DNA of 26,329 nucleotides from an uncultured Burkholderiales bacterium. Its GTDB lineage: Bacteria > Pseudomonadota > Gammaproteobacteria > Burkholderiales > Burkholderiaceae_E. The stretch covers positions 1 to 26,329 of the forward strand of contig CAIXXI010000066.1 of the NCBI GenBank assembly GCA_903923345.1, in the 5' to 3' direction. This document shows, piece after piece, positions 8,168 to 16,033 of the stretch (within the stretch, counting starts at the first letter, position 1; every line of letters begins with the position of its first letter). Both the position numbers and the translations under genes were made by a program. The notes beneath the pieces are model-generated. The model saw nothing but the letters and a program-made list of their open reading frames with translations. It was not told where the DNA came from and made no database searches.

Positions 8168-8803
8168 ATGACGCAATCGTCACCTCGTACCCCTGTGATC
8201 GGCCTGACCGGCGGGATCGGCAGCGGCAAGAGCACAGCTGCCGACCTGCTGGTTGCCAAAGGGGGCGCGCTGGTCGACACCGATCAGATCGCCCATCTGC
8301 TCACCGCGCCAGGTGGTGCAGCCATCGCGCCGATCCGGGCGGCCTTCGGGGACAGCGTGATCGCGCCCGATGGCCGGATGGACCGCACCGCCATGCGCGC
8401 GCTGGCCTTTTCCGACCCGCAGGCCCGCAAGCGGCTCGAGGGCATCCTGCATCCGCTGATCCGTGAACAGACCGATGCCCAGGTGGCTGCGGCCATCGCA
8501 GCGGGCGCGCCGTATGTGCTGATCGCCGTGCCCCTGCTGATCGAGGGTGGTCGCTGGCAGGGTCGATACGACCGCATCCTGGTGGTCGATTGCCCCACGG
8601 AGGTCCAGATCGAGCGGGTCATGCGACGCAGTCAACTCGAACGCGCTCAGGTTGAGGCGATCATGGCCGCTCAGGCCACGCGGGAGCAGCGGCTCGCTGC
8701 AGCCACCGACGTCATCAACAACGCTGGAGCAGCTCAGGCGCTGCCTGGACAGATCGATGCAATCGATTCGCTTTACCGAAGTTTGTCAATACAGGTCGAA
8801 TGA
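8168..8803 (+). CDS. coaE: Dephospho-CoA kinase
   Basis: This 211-residue cytoplasmic enzyme phosphorylates the ribose 3'-hydroxyl of dephospho-CoA, the last step of coenzyme A synthesis. The N-terminus has the P-loop GLTGGIGSGKST (residues 12-23), followed by the family block LVDTDQIAH (CoA-binding region) and the ARKRLEGILHPLIR lid region. Length is normal for the family. It sits between pilD and zapD, as in many beta- and gammaproteobacteria. Confidence 0.97.
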   Translation: MTQSSPRTPVIGLTGGIGSGKSTAADLLVAKGGALVDTDQIAHLLTAPGGAAIAPIRAAFGDSVIAPDGRMDRTAMRALAFSDPQARKRLEGILHPLIREQTDAQVAAAIAAGAPYVLIAVPLLIEGGRWQGRYDRILVVDCPTEVQIERVMRRSQLERAQVEAIMAAQATREQRLAAATDVINNAGAAQALPGQIDAIDSLYRSLSIQVE

Positions 8804-8811
8804 TTCAGAAT
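8783..8811 (+). promoter_or_regulatory. Candidate sigma-70 promoter for zapD-yacG
   Basis: TTGTCA (8783-8788) and CAGAAT (8806-8811) are separated by exactly 17 bases. The first matches the -35 consensus at five of six positions and the second matches the -10 at four. It straddles the end of coaE and lies about 52 bases before the zapD start, so it could give zapD-yacG expression independent of coaE. Confidence 0.38.
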
Positions 8812-8863
8812 CGGCCGTGCACCGGACCTGTGCCGTGCGCCTCGCCGACCAGGACGACCCGCG

Positions 8864-9619
8864 TTGATCCTCTACGAATACCCGCTGAACGAACGGATCC
8901 GCACGCTGCTCAGGCTTGAAGACCTGTTCGCGCGCTTCGACCACTTCGCCTCGCAGTCCGGTGCGCTCGAACACCATGTCGCGCTGACCAGCCTGTTCGA
9001 GATTCTCGAAGTCGCCTCCCGCGCCGACCTCAAGTCCGATCTGCTGCAGGAGCTCGAGCGCCAGAAGCAATCGCTGGGCGCCTTTCGCGGCAATCCTCAG
9101 GTGTCAGCCGCAGCCCTTGACCAGGTTCTGGACCGCATCGATGCAGCCGCTCAGGATCTGGTGGCCACAACCGGAAAAACCGGGCAGCACATTCGGGACA
9201 ACGAGTGGCTGATGAGCATCCGCAACCGCGTCGGAATCGCCGGCGGGACCTGCGAATTCGATCTGCCCTCGTACCATGCCTGGATGAATCGGGCTAACGA
9301 GAGCCGCCAGCAGGACATTGCCGGCTGGATCGCGCCCTTTCGGCCGCTGCGAAACAGCCTGGCCATCGTGCTGCAGTTGCTGCGCGAATCGGCCCATCAC
9401 TCCATGGTGAGCACCCAGCAGGGCAGCTACCAGCAGGCACTCGGTGGACGCACCTTCCACATGCTGCAGATCCGCGTGGATCCGGCCACCGGCGCGATTC
9501 CCGAAATCTCGGCCAACAAATACATGCTCTGGATCCGCTTCACCGCCCAGGGTGGTGATCTGCGACCTCGACCCTTCGATGGCAGCGTCGAATTCGAGTT
9601 GTCGCTGTGCAACCTCTAA
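8864..9619 (+). CDS. zapD: Cell division protein ZapD
   Basis: This 251-residue cytoplasmic protein binds the C-terminal peptide of FtsZ and bundles FtsZ filaments at the division ring. The start is TTG at 8864: translation from there gives ILYEYPLNERIRTLLRLEDL, which matches the usual N-terminus of the family, and an AGGA lies nine to ten bases upstream. No in-frame ATG or GTG is available nearby. Other family-like blocks are GLFRGNP-type (AFRGNPQVS, about 73-81) and FHMLQIRVD late in the chain. Its partner FtsZ is encoded about 14 kb away in the same window. Confidence 0.95.
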   Translation: MILYEYPLNERIRTLLRLEDLFARFDHFASQSGALEHHVALTSLFEILEVASRADLKSDLLQELERQKQSLGAFRGNPQVSAAALDQVLDRIDAAAQDLVATTGKTGQHIRDNEWLMSIRNRVGIAGGTCEFDLPSYHAWMNRANESRQQDIAGWIAPFRPLRNSLAIVLQLLRESAHHSMVSTQQGSYQQALGGRTFHMLQIRVDPATGAIPEISANKYMLWIRFTAQGGDLRPRPFDGSVEFELSLCNL

Positions 9620-9629
9620 GGGGTCGGCC

Positions 9630-9833
9630 ATGTCCGGTCCGATCGTCGACTGCCCGATCTGCAAGCGAAAAACCGAATTCTCGCCGTCCAACCGCTGGCG
9701 CCCCTTCTGTTCGGAGCGCTGCAAGATGATCGACATGGGCGCCTGGGCCAGCGGCAGCTACGCCATTGAAGGTGAGCTCAAGGACCTTCATCCCGACGAC
9801 GACGGCGATCACGCCGTCCCGCTTCGCAGCTGA
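9630..9833 (+). CDS. yacG: DNA gyrase inhibitor YacG, zinc-binding
   Basis: This 67-residue protein carries the zinc site Cys8-x2-Cys11 and Cys27-x3-Cys31 (CPICKRKTEF ... RPFCSERC) that defines the YacG family. In E. coli YacG binds GyrB and inhibits gyrase. The ATG at 9630 follows an AAGGGG ribosome site and lies 10 bases after the zapD stop; the frame is open upstream only inside zapD. It converges on the Nudix/ThiE gene with just 15 bases between the stops and no obvious hairpin there. Confidence 0.95.
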   Translation: MSGPIVDCPICKRKTEFSPSNRWRPFCSERCKMIDMGAWASGSYAIEGELKDLHPDDDGDHAVPLRS

Positions 9834-9848
9834 TCGCCCGAGGCCGGA

Positions 9849-10808
9849 TCAGGCCCAGGCGGCCCTCATGAGTGCCACACCGCTTGCCCCGGCTTCGCGA
9901 GCTGCAGGCAGGTCGCCGAGTTTCATGCCACCCAGGGCAAAAACCGGCAAGCGGCTCAAGCTCAGATGCTCAGCCAGCCCGTCCAAGCCCATCACCGCTG
10001 CGCCCGGATGGCTTTCGGTCGGTGCCACCGGGCCGAGCACCGCGAAATCGCACCCGGCCGATGCAGCCGCATTGAGGTCGGCGCGATCATGGCAAGACGC
10101 GCCAACCCAGGGCACGGCCGGACGTTCGCGCAGCCCGGCCAGATCGCGAGCGGTCAGGTGAACGCCGTCGGCCTGCTGCCAGCAGGACTGCGGATGACGG
10201 CTGCTCACGATCAGCTTCAGTGGCAGGCGGGACCGCAGGGCCATCAGCCGCTCGAAAAGCCGAGAAAAATCTTTTTCTGACAACTCGGGCTCGCGCAACT
10301 GCATCCAGACAGGCTGCGAGGCGGGCACCTCGTGCAGCAGCGCCTCGAGCGATCGCTCGAATGACTGCACACCGATCAGCGACGCACAGGAAATCCGGTA
10401 GATCGACGGCAGGGTGAGCCAGCGGATGGGCTGGATCGATGCGGGCAGCAGCGGCTGGACATCGAGTGACATCGGCGAGCGCCAGGCCAGTGCCTGGCCC
10501 TCACGGGACTCGGGCTCGCCCTGCCAGGCGCGCACCCGCCTGAAAAACAGCCGCACGGTGGCATGCGGATAGGTGTGGCCGACCACGATCCACGGGGTCG
10601 AGCTGACCTCGGTCAGACCCAGTTCCTCGTGCAATTCACGGGACATGGCCTGGGCGATGGTCTCGTCGGGCTCGACCTTGCCGCCGGGGAATTCCCAGTA
10701 GCCGGCATAAGGACGCCCTTCTGGCCGGCAGGCCAGCAAGACCTGACCATCCGGGCGCTCGATGACACCGACTGCGACATCGACGACGCGGGGCGTCGGA
10801 TCGCTCAT
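9849..10808 (-). CDS. Nudix hydrolase fused to thiamine-phosphate-synthase-like domain
   Basis: This is a 319-residue two-domain protein. The N-terminal part is a MutT-type Nudix hydrolase, with a complete Nudix box at residues 43-65 (G-x5-E-x7-REL-x-EELGL), expected to cleave oxidised nucleotides such as 8-oxo-dGTP. The C-terminal part (about 135-319) resembles ThiE/TenI barrels: ADGVHL, a Gly-x-Ser/Ala-Cys-His block, LGPVAPTESHPG and FALGGM. Such fusions are known in many beta- and gammaproteobacteria. Whether the second domain makes thiamine phosphate is doubtful, as no thiamine genes lie nearby. It begins six bases after the DUF815 ATPase stop, so it is the last gene of the argJ-ATPase-Nudix run. 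Confidence 0.92.
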   Translation of the reverse strand: MSDPTPRVVDVAVGVIERPDGQVLLACRPEGRPYAGYWEFPGGKVEPDETIAQAMSRELHEELGLTEVSSTPWIVVGHTYPHATVRLFFRRVRAWQGEPESREGQALAWRSPMSLDVQPLLPASIQPIRWLTLPSIYRISCASLIGVQSFERSLEALLHEVPASQPVWMQLREPELSEKDFSRLFERLMALRSRLPLKLIVSSRHPQSCWQQADGVHLTARDLAGLRERPAVPWVGASCHDRADLNAAASAGCDFAVLGPVAPTESHPGAAVMGLDGLAEHLSLSRLPVFALGGMKLGDLPAAREAGASGVALMRAAWA

Positions 10809-10814
10809 CGCCTC

Positions 10815-11798
10815 TCAGCGCGTCCCGGCAGCGGGTTTGCCGGCCTTGCCCGGTCGGGCTGGTTTGGCCCGGGCGGACTTGCTGGCCGATCGGGGCGATT
10901 TCGCCGGCACGTGGCTGCCGGCCCAGTCGCGTGCGAACTGCCAGGCCACACGGCCCGATCGCGAGCCCCGCTCGAGCGCCCAGCGCAAGGCGTCGCCGCG
11001 TGCGTCCTCGATCTGTTTGGCCGAACAACCGAAGTGGGTCAACCAGTGGCCCACCACGGTCAGGTAGTCGTCCTGCCGGAAGGGATAGAAATTCACCCAC
11101 AGGCCGAAGCGCTCGGAGAGCGAAATTTTTTCTTCGGAGGTTTCGCCTGGATGGATCTCGCCGTCTTCGGTGTGCACCGCGGCAAGGTTCTCGCTCATCT
11201 TCTCAGGCATCAGGTGGCGGCGGTTGCTGGTCGCGTAGATCAGCACATTGTCCGAGGCTGCCGCGATCGAACCATCCAGTGCAACCTTCATTGCCTTGTA
11301 GCCGGCCTCGCCCTCTTCGAAGGACAGGTCATCGCAGAACACAATGAATTTTTCCGGACGCTCGGCCACCAGGTCGACGATGTCAGGCAGGTCGACCAGG
11401 TCGGCCTTATCGACCTCGATCAGTCGCAAGCCCTCATCGGCATGCGCATTCAGACAGGCCTTGATCAGCGAGGACTTCCCGGTGCCGCGCGAGCCGGTCA
11501 GCAGCACATTGTTGGCCGGGCGACCCTGCACGAACTGCCGGGTGTTGCGCTCGATCAGCCGCTTGGCCTCGTCGATGTTCTGCAGATCATCGAGCGAGAT
11601 CGCCGAACGGTGTCGCACCGGCTGCAGCCAGGACTGCCAGCCCAGCCCACTGGAGCGCCTGCGCCAGCGAAAGGCGACGGCCGAATCCCAGTCGGGTTCG
11701 ATCGCCTGGGGCAGGAGTGGCTCGAGGCGGTTGAGGACGGACAGGAACTGGTCGGCCAGTTGCTGCAGGCGATCGGGGTCGAGAGACATCGGCAACAT
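10815..11798 (-). CDS. DUF815 family AAA+ ATPase
   Basis: This protein of about 327 residues has a Walker A motif (GSRGTGKSS, near residues 102-110), a Walker B-like block FIVFCDDLSF and a YATSNRRHL segment like AAA+ sensor 1. The family (DUF815) is widespread but its cellular role is not established. Start choice is uncertain: GTG at 11801, ATG at 11798 and ATG at 11789 are all in frame and none has a good ribosome site; I use 11798. The last 30 or so residues are Lys/Arg/Ala/Pro-rich and probably disordered. It lies 16 bases after argJ and six before the Nudix gene on the same strand. Confidence 0.9.
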   Translation of the reverse strand: MLPMSLDPDRLQQLADQFLSVLNRLEPLLPQAIEPDWDSAVAFRWRRRSSGLGWQSWLQPVRHRSAISLDDLQNIDEAKRLIERNTRQFVQGRPANNVLLTGSRGTGKSSLIKACLNAHADEGLRLIEVDKADLVDLPDIVDLVAERPEKFIVFCDDLSFEEGEAGYKAMKVALDGSIAAASDNVLIYATSNRRHLMPEKMSENLAAVHTEDGEIHPGETSEEKISLSERFGLWVNFYPFRQDDYLTVVGHWLTHFGCSAKQIEDARGDALRWALERGSRSGRVAWQFARDWAGSHVPAKSPRSASKSARAKPARPGKAGKPAAGTR

Positions 11799-11814
11799 CA
11801 CAAAAAAGTGGGGA

Positions 11815-13041
11815 TCAGGAGCGGTAGTCGGCGTTGATCGAGACGTAGTCGTGGGAGAGGTCGCAGGTCCAGACGGTGGTGGCGTGCGAGCCCCGGTTGA
11901 GCAGCACCCGCACCGTGATCTCGGCCTCTTTCATGACCCGTTGGCCGTCCTCTTCGCGATACGCCGGATTGCGCCCGCCCCGGGTCGCGACATGCACATC
12001 GCCCAGGTACAGGTCGATCTTCGTCTGATCGAGGTCATCGATGCCGGCATAGCCGACCGCGGCCAGAATGCGGCCAAGGTTCGGGTCGGATGCGAAAAAG
12101 GCGGTCTTCACCAGGGGCGAGTGGGCAATCGCGTAGGCCACGGCGGCGGCCTCGGCCGGGGTGCCTGCGCTCTCGACCTGGACGGTGATGAACTTGGTGG
12201 CGCCCTCGCCGTCGCGAACGATGGCCTGCGCCAGTTCCCGGGCGACCTCGATGATCGCGCCTCGAAGCGCCTGCGCTGCGGCGGCGGCTTCATTGTCGAT
12301 CGTGAGCGCACCGGCGCCGGTGGCCACCAGCACGAAGGAATCGTTGGTCGAAGTGTCGCCATCGATGGTGATGCGATTGAAGCTGGCGTCGGCCGCCTCG
12401 CGCACCCATTGCTGCAAGAGCGCCTGCGGCACTTTGGCGTCGGTGGCCATGAAGCCGAGCATGGTCGCCATGTTCGGGCGGATCATGCCAGCCCCCTTGG
12501 CAATACCGGTCACCACTGCGGTGCGACCCTCGATGCTGACCGTGCGCGATGCCGCTTTGGGCAGAGTGTCGGTGGTCATGATCGACTCGGCTGCCGCGGC
12601 CCAGTTGTCGGATTTCAGGTCGGCAATCGCCTCGGGCAATCCGGCCACCAGACGGTCGACCGGCAGCGGCTCGAGGATCACGCCGGTCGAGAAGGGCAGC
12701 ACCTGCGAGGGCGTGCATTCGAGCAGACGGGCCACCGCGTCACAGGTCTGGCGTGCTGCGGCCAATCCGGTCTCGCCGGTACCGGCATTGGCATTGCCGG
12801 TATTCACCACGAAGGCGCGAACGCCCTGGCCCGCAGCCAGATGCTCGCGGCAGACCTGAACCGGTGCCGCACAGAAGCGATTGCGCGTGAACACACCGGC
12901 CGCCGTCGCGCCGGGGGCCAATCGGGCGAGCAGGACGTCGCGCCGATTCGGCTTTCGGATCGCGGCACGTGCGGTGCCGAGTTCAAGGCCTGCAACCGGT
13001 GCGAGCCGGGCGGGATCGGGAGCGGACAAATTGACGGGCAT
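11815..13041 (-). CDS. argJ: Bifunctional glutamate N-acetyltransferase / amino-acid acetyltransferase
   Basis: This 408-residue cytoplasmic enzyme of arginine synthesis transfers acetyl from N-acetylornithine to glutamate and, if bifunctional, uses acetyl-CoA as well. The precursor is expected to self-cleave between Ala192 and Thr193 in KGAGMIRPNMATMLGF, with the Thr as nucleophile; this motif is intact. The NTGNANAGTG block (residues 80-89) and the ITIDGDTSTNDS block, both typical, are present. ATG at 13041 has AGGA seven to eight bases upstream. It heads the argJ-DUF815-Nudix run. In many relatives secA lies directly upstream; here an insertion of four genes separates them. Confidence 0.97.
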   Translation of the reverse strand: MPVNLSAPDPARLAPVAGLELGTARAAIRKPNRRDVLLARLAPGATAAGVFTRNRFCAAPVQVCREHLAAGQGVRAFVVNTGNANAGTGETGLAAARQTCDAVARLLECTPSQVLPFSTGVILEPLPVDRLVAGLPEAIADLKSDNWAAAAESIMTTDTLPKAASRTVSIEGRTAVVTGIAKGAGMIRPNMATMLGFMATDAKVPQALLQQWVREAADASFNRITIDGDTSTNDSFVLVATGAGALTIDNEAAAAAQALRGAIIEVARELAQAIVRDGEGATKFITVQVESAGTPAEAAAVAYAIAHSPLVKTAFFASDPNLGRILAAVGYAGIDDLDQTKIDLYLGDVHVATRGGRNPAYREEDGQRVMKEAEITVRVLLNRGSHATTVWTCDLSHDYVSINADYRS

Positions 13042-13100
13042 CGCGGGTTCCTGAGCGAAGTGACAGGGCGGGATCGGGCGCGGGCAGCGCAGGCCGCGCG

Positions 13101-13106
13101 ATTGTA
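13101..13106 (-). promoter_or_regulatory. Possible -10 element of argJ
   Basis: On the minus strand the sequence reads TACAATCG, about 60 bases before the argJ start in the short gap after the GMC gene. TACAAT matches the -10 consensus at five of six positions. No convincing -35 lies 16-18 bases upstream, so this is tentative. Confidence 0.32.
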
Positions 13107-13129
13107 CTGCCGTGCGATGAAAGCCCTGC

Positions 13130-14749
13130 TCAGTCGAACAGGCTGTCGAGCCGCTTCTTGATGGTGTCGGCGATGTACAGCGCGATGGCCTGGATGGTCG
13201 AGGTCGGATTCACGCCACCCGAGGTCACGAAGACACTGCCATCGACAATGAACAGGTTCTTCACGTCGTGGCTACGGCCCCATTCATTGACCACCGACTG
13301 CTGGGGATCGGTCCCCATCCGGGCGGTGCCCATCAGGTGCCAGCCTGCATACAACAGGGGCGCCGTGCTCACCACGTCCCGCGCACCGGCGGTGCGCAGG
13401 GCGGTGGTCGCGGTGGACACCGCATGCTCGAGCATCCTGCGGCTGTTTTCGCTGAGCGTGTAGTCGATCTTCGGCGCCGGGATGCCATGGGCATCCTTGA
13501 GCACCGGGTCGAGAGTGACCGTGTTGTGCGCCTCGGGCAGGTCCTCGCAGATCCCGATGATCGCCATGCTGCGATCGAACAGCGAACGGAAGGCCTGATG
13601 GTGGCTCGCCCCCCAGGGAATCCGGCCCGAGGCCATGCCACCGAGTGCAGTCATCACTGGCCCCTGACCTCGGTTGATCTGCCATGAGTAGCCGCGCACG
13701 AAACCCCGCGAGCGATCGGTCTCATAGAACTCGTGGCTCCAGGTTCCGATCGGCGGACCACGGTAGCCATCGAGGGGCTCATCGAAAAAGCCCCGCACCA
13801 TCGCGTAGGGATGGAACATCAGGTTGCGGCCGACCAGGCCACTCGAATTGGCCAGCCCGTTGGGAAAGCGCGATGAGGTCGAGTTGAGCAGGATGCGGGG
13901 CGTGCCGATCCCGTTGCAGGCCATGATCACGATCTCGGCCGGCTGGAACTGCTCCTGGCCGTTTGCGTCGTAGTAGATCGCGCCGGTGGCCATGCCGGCC
14001 TCATTGACGGTGATCTCGCGCACCCGGCAACGCGTGCGCAACTCGACGCGCTGACGAATCGCGGCCGGCCAATAGGTGATGTCGGTGCTCGCCTTGGCGC
14101 CCTGAGCGCAGCCGGCGATGCAGTGGCCCAGATTGATACAGGGCGCACGGCCTTCGTATTCCTGCGTGGCCATGGCGGTATCGGAAGGCCACCAGTGCCA
14201 GCCGAGCTGGTTCATCGCCCGACCGATCCGCTCGCCAGTGCGTCCCAGCGGCACCGGCGGCATGACTGCATCCTTGGGCGGATAAGCCGGGTCACCGGCC
14301 AGACCGGAGATCCCCATCATCCGGTCATTCAGGGCGAAATACGGCTCCAGCGTGGCGTAGTCGATCGGCCAGTCCGCCGCCACCCCGTCGAGGCTTCGGA
14401 CGCGAAAGTCGGAGGGATGCAGCCGCGGAAAATGCCCTGCATAGAGGATGGTGCCGCCGCCCACGCCATTGAAGTTGGCAATCCGGATCGGCGTGTTGTC
14501 TTCGTTGATCGGATAGTCGCTCGCCAGTCCGCGGCGGTTCGGATTGACATGGAAGTCGCCGAGCTGGCGCTCCTCCCAGTCGCGGCCATTGCTCGGGTAC
14601 TCGCCCGGCTTGACCCAGTCGCCCTGCTCCAGGCACAGGATGCGCATCCGGGTCTCGGCCAGACTCCAGGCCACGGCTGCGCCTGAAGCGCCGGCGCCGA
14701 TGATCAGCACATCGACTGGCTCGTTCTTGAAGGACTCGTTCGAACTCAT
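13130..14749 (-). CDS. GMC family FAD oxidoreductase with Cys cluster (gluconate/glucose-dehydrogenase-like large subunit)
   Basis: This 539-residue flavoprotein probably oxidises a sugar, sugar acid or polyol. Residues 15-23 hold the FAD dinucleotide motif (IIGAGASG) and Glu41 is the expected ribose ligand. A GVGGGTILYAGHF block follows near 95-107. The C-terminal catalytic pair is His471 (AGWHLMGTARMG) and Asn514 (GGVNPTSTIQA). Cys204, Cys210 and Cys214 (C-x5-C-x3-C) resemble the cysteines that bind a 3Fe-4S cluster in bacterial FAD-dependent glucose dehydrogenase. No signal peptide is seen. It is the third gene of an operon with a Gluconate_2-dh3-like small subunit and an enolase-superfamily enzyme, 20 bases after the latter. 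The substrate is unknown. Confidence 0.9.
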   Translation of the reverse strand: MSSNESFKNEPVDVLIIGAGASGAAVAWSLAETRMRILCLEQGDWVKPGEYPSNGRDWEERQLGDFHVNPNRRGLASDYPINEDNTPIRIANFNGVGGGTILYAGHFPRLHPSDFRVRSLDGVAADWPIDYATLEPYFALNDRMMGISGLAGDPAYPPKDAVMPPVPLGRTGERIGRAMNQLGWHWWPSDTAMATQEYEGRAPCINLGHCIAGCAQGAKASTDITYWPAAIRQRVELRTRCRVREITVNEAGMATGAIYYDANGQEQFQPAEIVIMACNGIGTPRILLNSTSSRFPNGLANSSGLVGRNLMFHPYAMVRGFFDEPLDGYRGPPIGTWSHEFYETDRSRGFVRGYSWQINRGQGPVMTALGGMASGRIPWGASHHQAFRSLFDRSMAIIGICEDLPEAHNTVTLDPVLKDAHGIPAPKIDYTLSENSRRMLEHAVSTATTALRTAGARDVVSTAPLLYAGWHLMGTARMGTDPQQSVVNEWGRSHDVKNLFIVDGSVFVTSGGVNPTSTIQAIALYIADTIKKRLDSLFD

Positions 14750-14769
14750 TCCTGCATCCTGATGGGCGT

Positions 14770-15993
14770 TCAGGCGCGTGCGGTATTCGTGCGCGGCGGG
14801 CCCATCAGCCCGTGCGAGGCCAGTGGCGGGTACTTGAGCATTGCAGCCTCAATGGGCTCAGTGCCCCAGCCGGGCCGATCGGACATCACCAGGTGGCCGT
14901 CCTGATATTCGGGTACGTGCGTGAAGATCTCGTGGTCCCAAGCGATGCGGTCAATGTCGACTTCCATGATCCGCAGGTTGGGAATGGCCGCACAAAAGTG
15001 CGCATTCATCATCGTGCACAGGTGGCCATAGAAGTTGTGGCAGGCCACGTTCACTTCATGCGCTTCTGCAGCCGCGGCAATTTTCATCGACTGCCACACG
15101 CCATTCCACGGGGTATCAACGATGGCCACGTCCATGGCCTGCGCCTTGAAAAACGGCATGAACTGTTGGACGCCGATCAGCGTTTCGCCCGAGGCAATCG
15201 GGTGCGGACTGCGCGCACGCAGATGGGCCAGCGCCTGCGGGTCGCGGGTGTCGAACTCGATCCAGAACATGTCCAGATCAGCGATGGCGCGCAGCACCTT
15301 CAAGGCACCCTCGGTGCGCATGTTGAAGTTCAGATCGAGCAGGATGTCCACATCGGGGCCTGCGGCGTCGCGCATGATCTGCAGATGCTCGCGCAGGCCG
15401 CGGATCATGGTGCGCTCGGCGTTCAGCCCCGGCTCGAAGGGCCGCGCAAAGCCAGGCGCCCAGCCCAGGATCTTGCCGTCCTCGTAGCGAAAGATGTTGG
15501 TCTTGAGCGCAGTGAAGCCTTTGTCTCGCACTTCGCGCGCAAGCGCTCGGGTGCCGTCTGCATTGGTGATCGTGGGCTGGTAATGCGGTGCGCGGGTGGC
15601 GCGCCAGGTCACGCAGTGCGACCAGTACACGCGCATCCGATCACGCATCTTGCCGCCCAGCAATTCGTAGCAGGGCACGCCCAGCGTCTTGGCCTTGGCA
15701 TCGAGCAGCGCATTTTCAATCGCGCCTAAGCCCTGCCCCACCACACCGCCGGCCCCGGGTCGGGTCATGCCGAAGAGCTCCTCGCGAATGCGCTCGTGGT
15801 TCATCACCGACTGGCCAACCACCTTCGCTGACAGCTGGTTGATGACCGCGCCCACGCCCGGTGAGCCGAAGCCCTCATCGAACTCGCTCCAACCCACCGT
15901 GCCGTCTTCGGTGGTGATCTTCACGAAGTAGTAGTTGCGCCAAGACGCACTGCACGACAGGGTCCTGAGTTCGGTGATACGGGGGTTGGCCAT
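14770..15993 (-). CDS. Enolase-superfamily (mandelate racemase/muconate lactonizing type) protein, probable sugar-acid dehydratase
   Basis: This 407-residue protein starts at the ATG at 15993, which has AGGAG six to seven bases upstream. It has the full metal triad of the superfamily: Asp220 (LLDLNF), Glu246 (FWIEFD) and Glu270 (SGETLIG). A His319/Asp293 pair (IVDTPWNG and ACHNFYGH) fits the general base dyad of the mandelate racemase group. On the other face the usual K-x-K is K-T-N (Lys164, Asn166). Proteins of this group abstract the proton alpha to a carboxylate; acid-sugar dehydratases are the commonest role. Substrate cannot be named. It lies between the two putative dehydrogenase subunits (gaps of 40 and 20 bases), so the three probably act in one pathway. 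Confidence 0.9.
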   Translation of the reverse strand: MANPRITELRTLSCSASWRNYYFVKITTEDGTVGWSEFDEGFGSPGVGAVINQLSAKVVGQSVMNHERIREELFGMTRPGAGGVVGQGLGAIENALLDAKAKTLGVPCYELLGGKMRDRMRVYWSHCVTWRATRAPHYQPTITNADGTRALAREVRDKGFTALKTNIFRYEDGKILGWAPGFARPFEPGLNAERTMIRGLREHLQIMRDAAGPDVDILLDLNFNMRTEGALKVLRAIADLDMFWIEFDTRDPQALAHLRARSPHPIASGETLIGVQQFMPFFKAQAMDVAIVDTPWNGVWQSMKIAAAAEAHEVNVACHNFYGHLCTMMNAHFCAAIPNLRIMEVDIDRIAWDHEIFTHVPEYQDGHLVMSDRPGWGTEPIEAAMLKYPPLASHGLMGPPRTNTARA

Positions 15994-16033
15994 GGCGGTC
16001 TCCTGAAGAATCTGGGTTGGGCGGTCTGAAGGG

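Noticed and set aside
9834..9848. Terminator between convergent yacG and Nudix/ThiE genes
   Set aside because: Only 15 bases separate the stops, and the GGCC palindrome nearby is too short for a convincing hairpin.
11344..13161. 605-codon open frame antisense to the DUF815 and argJ genes
   Set aside because: Both genes beneath are intact family members. The frame has skewed composition and no domain.
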